This document shows positions 6,442-13,630 of a stretch of DNA of 18,693 bases, in pieces. The position numbers and the translations under genes are program-made. This stretch comes from CAYJFG01 sp051881695 (GTDB lineage: Bacteria > Bacillota > Clostridia > Oscillospirales > Acutalibacteraceae), in the NCBI GenBank assembly GCA_051881695.1, contig JBJEQJ010000005.1, positions 1-18,693 of the forward strand, read 5' to 3'. Under the pieces are notes generated by a model that did no database searches, was not told the origin of the DNA, and was given only the letters and a program-made list of their open reading frames with translations. How positions within the stretch are numbered: the first letter of the stretch is position 1; each line of letters opens with the position of its first letter.

Positions 6442-6496
6442 TTAACAAGGGCAAGACTTAACCGCCTACCGTTTTAGGCTTACCTTATCCGACAAA

Positions 6497-6505
6497 ATTA
6501 TATCA
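6497..6505 (-). promoter_or_regulatory. Extended -10 promoter of the small peptide mRNA
   Basis: On the minus strand TGATATAAT is a perfect TGnTATAAT. No good -35 is seen (GTTTCC at 17 bases). Predicted start is near 6490, giving a 5' leader of about 63 nt that contains hairpin GCCTA/TAGGC (6479-6464). Confidence 0.6.
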
Positions 6506-6579
6506 TACTGAATTTTTAGGGAAACACTCATTAAATCGTTTGTGCATATTTGAAACGGCGTAATATTTGCATATTCACA

Positions 6580-6608
6580 TTGAGATTTTAAATACGATGT
6601 GTTATAAT
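6580..6608 (+). promoter_or_regulatory. Strong promoter upstream of ychF
   Basis: TTGAGA (6580-6585), a 17-base spacer and a perfect TATAAT (6603-6608), with TGT completing an extended -10. Transcription would begin near 6615, leaving a leader of about 170 nt before ychF. Confidence 0.7.
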
Positions 6609-6631
6609 ACATAATTGCATTAGGCTCTTTT

Positions 6632-6715
6632 ATGGATAGATATGTTTATGTTTCAGCCTACTCTCTGAACAATGCTATTAAGGTGTTTGAACAATCTTCA
6701 AGCAAAACAGCCTGA
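6632..6715 (+). CDS. Possible 27-codon upstream ORF in the ychF leader
   Basis: An ATG-started ORF (MDRYVYVSAYSLNNAIKVFE at the N-terminus) lies wholly inside the predicted ychF leader, with only a weak TTAGG before it. It overlaps a 6-bp inverted repeat, TAGGCT/AGCCTA (6621-6626, 6655-6660). It resembles no family I know and could be chance; it is listed because the leader is otherwise unexplained. Confidence 0.2.
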   Translation: MDRYVYVSAYSLNNAIKVFEQSSSKTA

Positions 6716-6786
6716 ATAGCGTAAACCGGCGTTAAATTTATAATTAAACACATAAAAACCTGATAAATAAAGGAGAAAAAGATAAA

Positions 6787-7881
6787 ATGAAATTAGGTAT
6801 AGTAGGACTGCCGAACGTCGGCAAAAGCACACTTTTTAACGCAATAACAAACGCAGGCGCACAGTCTGCAAACTATCCGTTTTGCACAATAGAGCCGAAC
6901 ATCGGCGTGGTGGCTGTGCCGGACAAGCGGCTTGACAAGCTTGCACAGATGTACGAGCCTGACAAATTCACCCCTGCAACAATTGAATTTGTAGATATTG
7001 CAGGTCTTGTTAAGGGCGCCTCCAAAGGTGAGGGGCTCGGAAACAAGTTCCTCTCAAACATAAGAGAGGTTGACGCTATTGTTCACGTTGTACGTTGTTT
7101 TGAAAATGACGATATAGTTCACGTTGAGGGAAGCATCGACCCGAAAAGAGATATAGAAACAATTAACCTGGAGCTTGTTTTGTCTGACGTTGAGATGATA
7201 GACAGGCGCATTGATAAAACGCAGAAGCTTTTAAAGGCAGACAAAAAGTACCAGACGGAGCTTGACTTCTTTAAAAGAGTAAGAGACGCTTTAAATGAGG
7301 GTAAGTCTGCACGCTCTGTTGAATGTAACGAGGAAGAAAAGGAGCTTTTGAGCACTGTGGCTCTGCTTACAAACAAGCCGATTATCTACGCCGCAAATAT
7401 GAGCGACACAGACTTTTCCGACGGCATAGAAGGCAATAAATATTTTAAGCAGGTAAGCGAAATTGCCAAGAGCGAAAACGCCGGGGTTCTGCCTATATGC
7501 GCCGGACTTGAGGCCGAGATAGCCGATATGGAAAAGGAAGAAAAGGAAATGTTCCTTGCGGATATGGGACTTGAGCAGTCCGGTCTTGACCGACTTATCA
7601 CAGAGTGCTACGACCTTTTGGGGCTTATATCTTACTTAACAGCCGGCAAGCAAGAGGTAAGAGCCTGGACGATAAAGAAGGGCACAAAGGCGCCGCAGGC
7701 GGCAGGAAAGATACACACCGACTTTGAGCGTGGCTTTATCCGTGCCGAGGTAATAGCATATGACGACCTTATGGCGTGCGGTACAATGACAGCCGCAAAG
7801 GAAAAGGGCCTTGTTCGAAGCGAGGGCAAGGAGTACGTTATGAAGGACGGAGATATTGTACTGTTCAGGTTTAATGTATAA
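6787..7881 (+). CDS. ychF: Redox-regulated P-loop ATPase/GTPase YchF
   Basis: A full-length 364-residue Obg-family protein, ortholog of E. coli YchF and human OLA1. G1 is GLPNVGKST (7-15), G3 region DIAGLVKGA (70-78), and the altered specificity motif NMSD (204-207) replaces NKxD, which explains the ATP preference of the family. A helical coiled-coil insert lies between about 130 and 190 and a TGS domain forms roughly the last 80 residues. It associates with ribosomes and acts in stress responses. AGGAG lies 11 bases before the ATG. Two independent signals upstream (an extended -10 promoter and a long leader) and a terminator downstream mark it as monocistronic. Confidence 0.96.
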   Translation: MKLGIVGLPNVGKSTLFNAITNAGAQSANYPFCTIEPNIGVVAVPDKRLDKLAQMYEPDKFTPATIEFVDIAGLVKGASKGEGLGNKFLSNIREVDAIVHVVRCFENDDIVHVEGSIDPKRDIETINLELVLSDVEMIDRRIDKTQKLLKADKKYQTELDFFKRVRDALNEGKSARSVECNEEEKELLSTVALLTNKPIIYAANMSDTDFSDGIEGNKYFKQVSEIAKSENAGVLPICAGLEAEIADMEKEEKEMFLADMGLEQSGLDRLITECYDLLGLISYLTAGKQEVRAWTIKKGTKAPQAAGKIHTDFERGFIRAEVIAYDDLMACGTMTAAKEKGLVRSEGKEYVMKDGDIVLFRFNV

Positions 7882-7916
7882 TATATTATTTTAAAAAATT
7901 GAAGCTTGAAACACCG

Positions 7917-7970
7917 AAAGGCTGTATCAAAACGGTAAAACCGCCCTGATACAGCCTTTAATTTTATTCC
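7917..7970. terminator. Bidirectional terminator between ychF and mnmA
   Basis: AAAGGCTGTATCA (7917-7929) pairs perfectly with TGATACAGCCTTT (7947-7959). The 17-nt loop contains a second small hairpin (CGGT/ACCG). AATTTTATT follows on the plus strand. It sits between two convergent genes. Confidence 0.85.
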
Positions 7971-7974
7971 TGTT

Positions 7975-9063
7975 TTATTTTTCTCCGCTTTTTATTGTTC
8001 CGCCGCCGACCACAACATCTCCGTCATAGAAAACAACAGCCTGACCGGGAGTTAAGGCTCTCTGCTTTTCTTCAAATTCAACCATAATCTCCGTTTCGGA
8101 AAGCGGATGAACAACCGCCCTTGCTTCCTTTTGGCTGTAGCGCGCCTTAGCCGTAACCTTCATAGGCGCACTCAGCTTTTCTACCGCAATGTAATTTACA
8201 TCGTCTGCATACAGACGGCTTGAGAATAAATCCTCATTTTCGCCGAGTCTTACTATATTTGTTTCGGGACTTTTGTCAAGCACAAAGACAGGGTGCTCAA
8301 AGCTTATGCCAAGTCCCTTTCTCTGCCCTATTGTATAATGAGTAATGCCTTTATGCCTGCCGAGGACTCTGCCGTCCTTATAAACAAAGTCGCCCTGAGG
8401 CGTTTTAATACCCATGACATTCTCTAAAAATCCGGCGTAATCCCCATCCTTTACAAAGCATATGTCCTGGCTGTCAGGCTTTCTTGCGTTTATAAGCTTT
8501 TTAGCCTCTGCAATTTTTCTTGCCTCTTCTTTTTTATAGCCGCCAAGCGGAAAAAGAGTTTTTGCAAGCTCGTTTTGCTTTAGTACATACAGCACATAGG
8601 TCTGGTCCTTTGTATTATCTGCCGCCTTTTTAAGCAGATAACGTCCGCTTACGCTGTCGTATTCACGCTGAACGTAATGCCCTGTTGCAATTTTGTCCTT
8701 TTCTAAAAGCTCCGCCCTTTGCACAAGCCTGCCGAATTTAATATATCTGTTGCAGTCTATGCAGGGGTTCGGCGTAAGTCCCCTTTTATAGCCGTCTGCA
8801 AAGCGTGCAATTACCTCCTGCTTAAACGGCTCGCCAAAATTAAAAACATAGTGTTCTATGCCCAGCTTGTAGCAAACGCTTCTGGCGTCTGCCACATCAT
8901 CAAGCGAACAGCAGGTTCTTGTTCTGTCGTTTATGCCAATATCCTCGTTGTCGAACAAACGCAGAGTAACTCCGCACACGTCGTAGCCCTGCTCCATTAA
9001 AAGCACTGCCGCCACAGAGCTGTCTACGCCGCCGCTCATACCGACCATAACCTTCTCCTGCAT
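7975..9063 (-). CDS. mnmA: tRNA-specific 2-thiouridylase MnmA
   Basis: A 362-residue enzyme that activates U34 of Lys/Glu/Gln tRNAs with ATP and installs sulfur to form 2-thiouridine. The PP-loop is SGGVDSS (10-16). The catalytic cysteines are Cys101 (PNPCIDC) and Cys202 (DSQDICF), equivalent to E. coli Cys102 and Cys199. The RTCCSLDD stretch (49-56) and the tRNA-binding IGQRKGLG element are also present. AAAGGA lies 6 bases before the ATG. It follows nadA with a 24-base gap and is the last gene of the minus-strand run. No cysteine desulfurase gene is adjacent, so its sulfur donor lies elsewhere. Confidence 0.96.
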   Translation of the reverse strand: MQEKVMVGMSGGVDSSVAAVLLMEQGYDVCGVTLRLFDNEDIGINDRTRTCCSLDDVADARSVCYKLGIEHYVFNFGEPFKQEVIARFADGYKRGLTPNPCIDCNRYIKFGRLVQRAELLEKDKIATGHYVQREYDSVSGRYLLKKAADNTKDQTYVLYVLKQNELAKTLFPLGGYKKEEARKIAEAKKLINARKPDSQDICFVKDGDYAGFLENVMGIKTPQGDFVYKDGRVLGRHKGITHYTIGQRKGLGISFEHPVFVLDKSPETNIVRLGENEDLFSSRLYADDVNYIAVEKLSAPMKVTAKARYSQKEARAVVHPLSETEIMVEFEEKQRALTPGQAVVFYDGDVVVGGGTIKSGEK

Positions 9064-9087
9064 AATCTATCCTTTCCTTTCGGCTTT

Positions 9088-10002
9088 TCAGCCGCCAAGC
9101 TCTATCATCTTATCTATGCATTTTACTGCTTTCTCCCTGACTTCATCGGAAAGCTCAATAACCTCTCCTGCCGTACCCTTACAGCAGTTGAGAACGTCTG
9201 TAATAGTTGTTGATTTCATATTTGGGCAGATAAGCTCCTTTGAAAGCATATAAAATCGCTTATCCGGACATTCAAACTGTAAATGCTGTGCTATTGCAAG
9301 CTCTGTGCCGATAATAAACTCCTTGGCGTCAGATTGCCTTGCATATTCCATTATGCCCGAGGTTGAGCCTACATAATCAGCCAAAGCCGTAACAGACGGC
9401 ACACATTCCGGGTGAACAAGCAAAAGTGCGTCCGGGTGCTCCTGCTTTGCCCTTAAAGCGTGCTGCTTTGTAACTGCTGCATGAATGGGACAGCCGCCCT
9501 GCAAAAGCTTGAAGTTTTTGTCGGGCATTTGGTCTGCCACATACTGACCAAGATTGCAGTCAGGTATGAACAAAATATTCTTATTAGGAATTTTATTTAC
9601 GATTTTTACAGCAGATGAGGATGTAACGCAAACATCGCACACTGTTTTAAGCTCTGTTGTAGTATTTATGTATGCAACTACTGTATAATCGGGGTACATT
9701 TCCTTTATCTGCTCAATGCTTTCCCTGTCCATCTGCTCTGCCATAGGGCAGCCGGCAACAGGGCTTGATAAAATAACCCTTTTCTGCGGAGAGAGCATCT
9801 TTACCGTTTCCGCCATAAAGCGCACGCCGCACATAATAACCGTTGACTGCGGCGCAGTTTTCGCCTTTACGCTGAGAGCATAGGAGTCGCCTGTAAAATC
9901 GGCAACCTCCAGTATATCGTGCGTTTGGTAGCTGTGCGCCAAAATGCAGATATCCTTTTCTTTTTTCAGGCGCATAATTTCATCTTGAATTTCTCTGAGC
10001 AT
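9088..10002 (-). CDS. nadA: Quinolinate synthase A
   Basis: A 304-residue enzyme that condenses iminoaspartate with dihydroxyacetone phosphate to quinolinate, the NAD precursor. It opens with the AHSYQ stretch (22-26) and has the three [4Fe-4S] ligands of the short clostridial/Thermotoga-type enzyme: Cys85 (AGCPMAEQ), Cys200 (HPEC) and Cys259 (ICPNMK). GGAGG lies 7 bases before the ATG. Its usual partners nadB and nadC are absent from the window; instead it lies 36 bases after argF, implying cotranscription with arginine genes. Confidence 0.95.
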   Translation of the reverse strand: MLREIQDEIMRLKKEKDICILAHSYQTHDILEVADFTGDSYALSVKAKTAPQSTVIMCGVRFMAETVKMLSPQKRVILSSPVAGCPMAEQMDRESIEQIKEMYPDYTVVAYINTTTELKTVCDVCVTSSSAVKIVNKIPNKNILFIPDCNLGQYVADQMPDKNFKLLQGGCPIHAAVTKQHALRAKQEHPDALLLVHPECVPSVTALADYVGSTSGIMEYARQSDAKEFIIGTELAIAQHLQFECPDKRFYMLSKELICPNMKSTTITDVLNCCKGTAGEVIELSDEVREKAVKCIDKMIELGG

Positions 10003-10038
10003 ATTATTACCTCCGATTTGGATTAGAGAGATTTAAAA

Positions 10039-10944
10039 TTATTCTGCCATTGTTTTAACTAAAACTGCCTTCTGTGCGTGCAGTCTGTTCTCTGCCTCTT
10101 CAAATATTTCGTCAGCGTGTGCCTCAAACACCTTTTCCGTAATTTCTTCTTCTCTGTGTGCAGGCAGGCAGTGCTGTACCATAGCGTCGCTTTTTGCAAC
10201 AGCCATAAGCTCGTCGTTTATCTGGTAGCCTGCAAATGCCTCGGCACGCTTTTTAGCCTCGCTTTCCTGTCCCATAGAAGCCCACACGTCAGTAATAAGC
10301 ACGTCTGCGTCTTTAGCGGCGTCAATCGGCTTTCTGAAAAGCTCAAAGCAGTCGTACTGCCTTGCAAATTCCAGAATCTGCGGGTCGGGGTCATAGCCCT
10401 CCGGGCAGGCAACGCTTACACTCATACCTGTTTTTAAGCCGCCTACAATAAGCGAATTCATCATATTGTTGCCGTCGCCGATAAAGCACATTTTAAGCCC
10501 TGCAAGCTTACCCTTAAACTCCCTTATCGTCATAAGGTCTGCAAGCACCTGACAAGGGTGGCAGAAGTCTGTAAGTCCGTTAATAATCGGGATTGAGCCG
10601 TGCTCGGCAAGCGCCTCTACCTCTGCCTGCTCAAAGGTTCTTATCATTATTCCGTCCAAAAAGCGTGAAAGCACTCTGGCTGTGTCCTGCACAGGCTCGC
10701 CTCTGCCTATCTGCATATCGTTAGCCGACAAAAACAGCGGCATACCGCCAAGCTGATACATACCAACCTCAAACGATACTCTGGTTCTTGTTGAAGCCTT
10801 CTGGAAAATCATACCCAAGGTTTTGCCCTCAAGGTGTCTGTGCGGTATTCCGTGCTTCTGCTCGTACTTCAGCTGGTCTGCAAGGTTTAATATCTCTATA
10901 ATTTCTTCTCCGGATAAATCAAGTAATTTCAGTAAATGCTTCAT
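10039..10944 (-). CDS. argF: Ornithine carbamoyltransferase
   Basis: A 301-residue enzyme that transfers the carbamoyl group to ornithine, giving citrulline. Signature motifs: STRTR (51-55, carbamoyl phosphate), HPCQ (129-132), DVWASMG (219-225, ornithine loop) and HCLPAHR (258-264, with the catalytic Cys). These distinguish it from aspartate and putrescine carbamoyltransferases. The length is typical of the anabolic trimeric form. AAAGGA lies 8 bases before the ATG. The biosynthetic role is supported by argD upstream; no arcA or arcC genes are nearby. Confidence 0.96.
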   Translation of the reverse strand: MKHLLKLLDLSGEEIIEILNLADQLKYEQKHGIPHRHLEGKTLGMIFQKASTRTRVSFEVGMYQLGGMPLFLSANDMQIGRGEPVQDTARVLSRFLDGIMIRTFEQAEVEALAEHGSIPIINGLTDFCHPCQVLADLMTIREFKGKLAGLKMCFIGDGNNMMNSLIVGGLKTGMSVSVACPEGYDPDPQILEFARQYDCFELFRKPIDAAKDADVLITDVWASMGQESEAKKRAEAFAGYQINDELMAVAKSDAMVQHCLPAHREEEITEKVFEAHADEIFEEAENRLHAQKAVLVKTMAE

Positions 10945-10979
10945 ATGTAAAATCCTTTCGCTGCCTGTCTGTTTTATAA

Positions 10980-12155
10980 TTATATTTTAATGCAATCCTC
11001 TAAAATTGCAATACCTTTATCAATTTCTTCATAAGTAATGTTAAGAGGCGGAAGCAAACGCAGAAGTGCTTTTGCCGTAAGCACCAGAAGTCCGTTTTCG
11101 GCGCATTTGGCGGCAATATCCTTTGCATTGCCCTTTTTAAGCACAATGCCTATCATCATACCCATTCCCCGAACCTCTGAAACATTTTCCATATCGGAAA
11201 GCTTTTTTCTTATATATTCGCCCTTTTGACGAACCTCAAGCAAAAATTCTTCGCTTGTAACCTCATCAAGCACTGCAAGTGCGCCGGCACAGGCAACAGG
11301 GTTGCCGCCGTAGGTTGTACCGTGAGTGCCGGGAGTCATAACCTCGGAAAGCGTCTGTGAGCATAAGCAGGCACCTATAGGCAAGCCGCCGCCTATACCC
11401 TTTGCGCTTGTTACAATATCGGGCATAATCCCAAAGTTTTGATAGCAGTACAGTGCGCCTGTCCTGCCCACTCCTGTCTGCACCTCGTCAACAATTAAAA
11501 GAATATCCTTTTCTCTGCAATATTCCGAAAGCTCTGTTACAAATTCCTTTTCAAGCGGACAAACACCGCCCTCGCCCTGTATAAGCTCTATCATAACGGC
11601 GCAGGTGCTGTTATTAATCTGATTTTTTAAGCTTTGCATATTGTTTGCGTCTGCAAAGGAAAATCCCTCTGTAAACGGAAAAAAGTAATTATGGAACACG
11701 TCCTGCCCTGTTGCGGAAAGCGTTGTTACCGTTCTGCCGTGGAACGAGTTATTAAGGCAAACTATATTTGTTCTTTCTTTTCCGTATTTATCAAAGCTGT
11801 ATTTGCGTGCAAGCTTTATTGCACATTCGTTTGCCTCTGCACCGGAGTTTGTAAAAAACACCTTGCTAAAGCCTGTTAGGGTGCAAAGCCTTTTTGCAAG
11901 CTGTGTCTGCACAGGGCTGTAATACAAATTTGAAATGTGCTGAATTTTGTTAAGCTGGTCTGTAACCGCCTGCACCCATTTTTCGTTGCAGAAGCCCAGC
12001 GAATTTACACCTATTCCGCTTGTGAAATCTATGTAGCTTTTGCCGTCTGCGCCGTATGCTTCGGCGCCTTTTCCGCTTTCAAGCGCAACGTCAAAACGTC
12101 CGTAGGTATGCATCATATATTTATGTTCATCGTTTTTTATATCTTCAAGGCTCAT
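10980..12155 (-). CDS. argD: Acetylornithine aminotransferase
   Basis: A 391-residue PLP-dependent class III transaminase that converts N-acetylglutamate semialdehyde to N-acetylornithine. It shows the cofactor phosphate site NSGAEANE (103-110), FHGRT (138-142), VDEVQTGVGRTG (222-233) and the Schiff-base lysine Lys252 in SAKGIGGGLPIGA. Some ArgD enzymes also act on succinyl-diaminopimelate, and ornithine aminotransferases are similar; the arginine-gene context decides the name. AAGGA lies about 10 bases before the ATG, 53 bases after the GNAT gene. Confidence 0.95.
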   Translation of the reverse strand: MSLEDIKNDEHKYMMHTYGRFDVALESGKGAEAYGADGKSYIDFTSGIGVNSLGFCNEKWVQAVTDQLNKIQHISNLYYSPVQTQLAKRLCTLTGFSKVFFTNSGAEANECAIKLARKYSFDKYGKERTNIVCLNNSFHGRTVTTLSATGQDVFHNYFFPFTEGFSFADANNMQSLKNQINNSTCAVMIELIQGEGGVCPLEKEFVTELSEYCREKDILLIVDEVQTGVGRTGALYCYQNFGIMPDIVTSAKGIGGGLPIGACLCSQTLSEVMTPGTHGTTYGGNPVACAGALAVLDEVTSEEFLLEVRQKGEYIRKKLSDMENVSEVRGMGMMIGIVLKKGNAKDIAAKCAENGLLVLTAKALLRLLPPLNITYEEIDKGIAILEDCIKI

Positions 12156-12208
12156 TTTTCACCATTCCTTTTTTGTGGTTTTGCAGCATTTTCCCGCCGT
12201 TGCAGGTC

Positions 12209-12661
12209 TTACCCCTGACAATGGGTGCTTTTTACATTCTGCGTTAATTCTGTTTGCGAAGAGAAAACAAAAATATCCTCTCTTTTCTCAAAGCCTAAGC
12301 TTTTCCAGAACGCCTGACCCGTTTTATTATCCTCGTAGCAGAAAAGGTGCGTTTTGTCTATTCCCTCTTTTTGCAAGCCTTTAATTGCTTTTTTCGCCAT
12401 TTGCTTTGCAATGCCCTGCCTGCGGTACTCAGGCAATACCGCCATATGATGGATAAAGCCTCTTCTGCCGTCATGTCCGGCAAGAACAGTGCCGACAATT
12501 TCACCGTCTACTACTGCAACCTGGCTTAACCCCTTGTTGCGCTCAAGATATTTTATCATAGGCTCCTTTTCGTCTGCGTGCGACAGCGCCCTTTTAGACG
12601 TTATCTGCCACATAGCAAAAACCCTTTCGTAGTCCTGCGGCACCATTGCTCTTATTTCCAT
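12209..12661 (-). CDS. GNAT acetyltransferase, YpeA-like, inside the arg cluster
   Basis: A 150-residue single-domain GNAT. Motif A with the acetyl-CoA pyrophosphate loop is HHMAVLPEYRRQGIA (71-85). The preceding GEIVGTVLAGHDGRRG (53-68) resembles E. coli YpeA, and the C-terminal part shows the usual FWKSLGFEKRE strand-helix. The acceptor substrate is unknown. Its place between argB and argD allows the hypothesis of an N-acetylglutamate-synthase-like or amino-acid acetylation role, but this is context only. The ribosome binding site is weak (GCGAG), so translation may be coupled to argB, which ends 46 bases upstream. Confidence 0.8.
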   Translation of the reverse strand: MEIRAMVPQDYERVFAMWQITSKRALSHADEKEPMIKYLERNKGLSQVAVVDGEIVGTVLAGHDGRRGFIHHMAVLPEYRRQGIAKQMAKKAIKGLQKEGIDKTHLFCYEDNKTGQAFWKSLGFEKREDIFVFSSQTELTQNVKSTHCQG

Positions 12662-12707
12662 AATTTATTTACGCTCGCTTTATTTATGATATTCTCTGAT
12701 TTTGCAA

Positions 12708-13565
12708 TTAATAGAACATTGTACCAATGCCCTCGTCTGAAAACATTTCAATAAGGATTGAATGTTCTATTCTGCCGTCTATAATATGCGCTCTTTTAAC
12801 ACCCTGTCTTACTGCCTCTACGCAGCAGTCAATTTTCGGTATCATTCCGCCGGAGATTACTCCCTCTCGCTTAAGGCTTGGAACATCGCTTACATTTACA
12901 ACAGGTATAAGCGTGTCCTCATTCTCCTTATCTCTTAAAAGTCCGCGAATATCCGTCATAAGTATAAGCTTGCAGGCACCCAGCTTTGCAGCTATCTGCG
13001 CTGCCGCCGTATCTGCATTTATGTTATATACCTCTCCGTTATATCCTCCTGCGACGGTAGACACAATGGGAATATATCCCTTTTCTATGGAGTCCGTAAG
13101 TATCTGCGGATTAACCTCTGTAATTTCGCCGACAAAGCCCAGATCCTCCGCCGCTGCAAGCTTTTCCGCCATTAACATTCTTGCGTCAAGTCCGCATACG
13201 CCAAGCGCCTTGCCGCCGTGCTTTTCAAGCGCCTGCACAAGGCTTTTGTTCACCTTGCCTGCCAGAACCATCTGCACAATGTCTATTGTTTCATTGTCTG
13301 TAACACGCATACCGTTAATAAACTTGCTTTCCTTGCCGATTTTATTAAGCATACCGCTTATCTCCGGTCCGCCGCCGTGCACAAGCACAACATTAACCCC
13401 GACAAGCTGCAAAAGCACAATGTCGCTCATAACGGCGCTTTTAAGCTCCGGTGAAATCATGGCGTTGCCGCCGTATTTTACAACTATTGTCTGCCCTGCG
13501 TATTTTTGAATGTACGGCAGTGCTCTTATAAGCACCGACGCTCTCATTTCGTTTGAAATTTCCAT
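12708..13565 (-). CDS. argB: Acetylglutamate kinase, arginine-inhibited type
   Basis: A 285-residue enzyme that phosphorylates N-acetylglutamate with ATP. Nucleotide and substrate sites include KYGGNAM (30-36), HGGGPEI (63-69) and the GGMIPK lysine near residue 240. The roughly 22-residue N-terminal extension (RASVLIRALPYIQKY, 8-22) matches the interlacing helix of hexameric, arginine-feedback-inhibited kinases as in Thermotoga and Pseudomonas. The C-terminal HIIDGRIEHSILIE fits the arginine site. So pathway flux is probably controlled here by arginine (inference). AAGGGG lies 10 bases before the ATG, 65 bases after argJ. Confidence 0.96.
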   Translation of the reverse strand: MEISNEMRASVLIRALPYIQKYAGQTIVVKYGGNAMISPELKSAVMSDIVLLQLVGVNVVLVHGGGPEISGMLNKIGKESKFINGMRVTDNETIDIVQMVLAGKVNKSLVQALEKHGGKALGVCGLDARMLMAEKLAAAEDLGFVGEITEVNPQILTDSIEKGYIPIVSTVAGGYNGEVYNINADTAAAQIAAKLGACKLILMTDIRGLLRDKENEDTLIPVVNVSDVPSLKREGVISGGMIPKIDCCVEAVRQGVKRAHIIDGRIEHSILIEMFSDEGIGTMFY

Positions 13566-13630
13566 TTTTGTGTGACCCCTTTTTTGATTACTGCTTGATT
13601 TATGGTGTTATCTCCCACCTGCGCTGTTAA

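Noticed and set aside
12727..13509. A 260-codon plus-strand ORF opposite argB
   Set aside because: It lies entirely antisense to a clear acetylglutamate kinase with all motifs. The Ser/Ile/Pro-rich translation is typical of a shadow frame.
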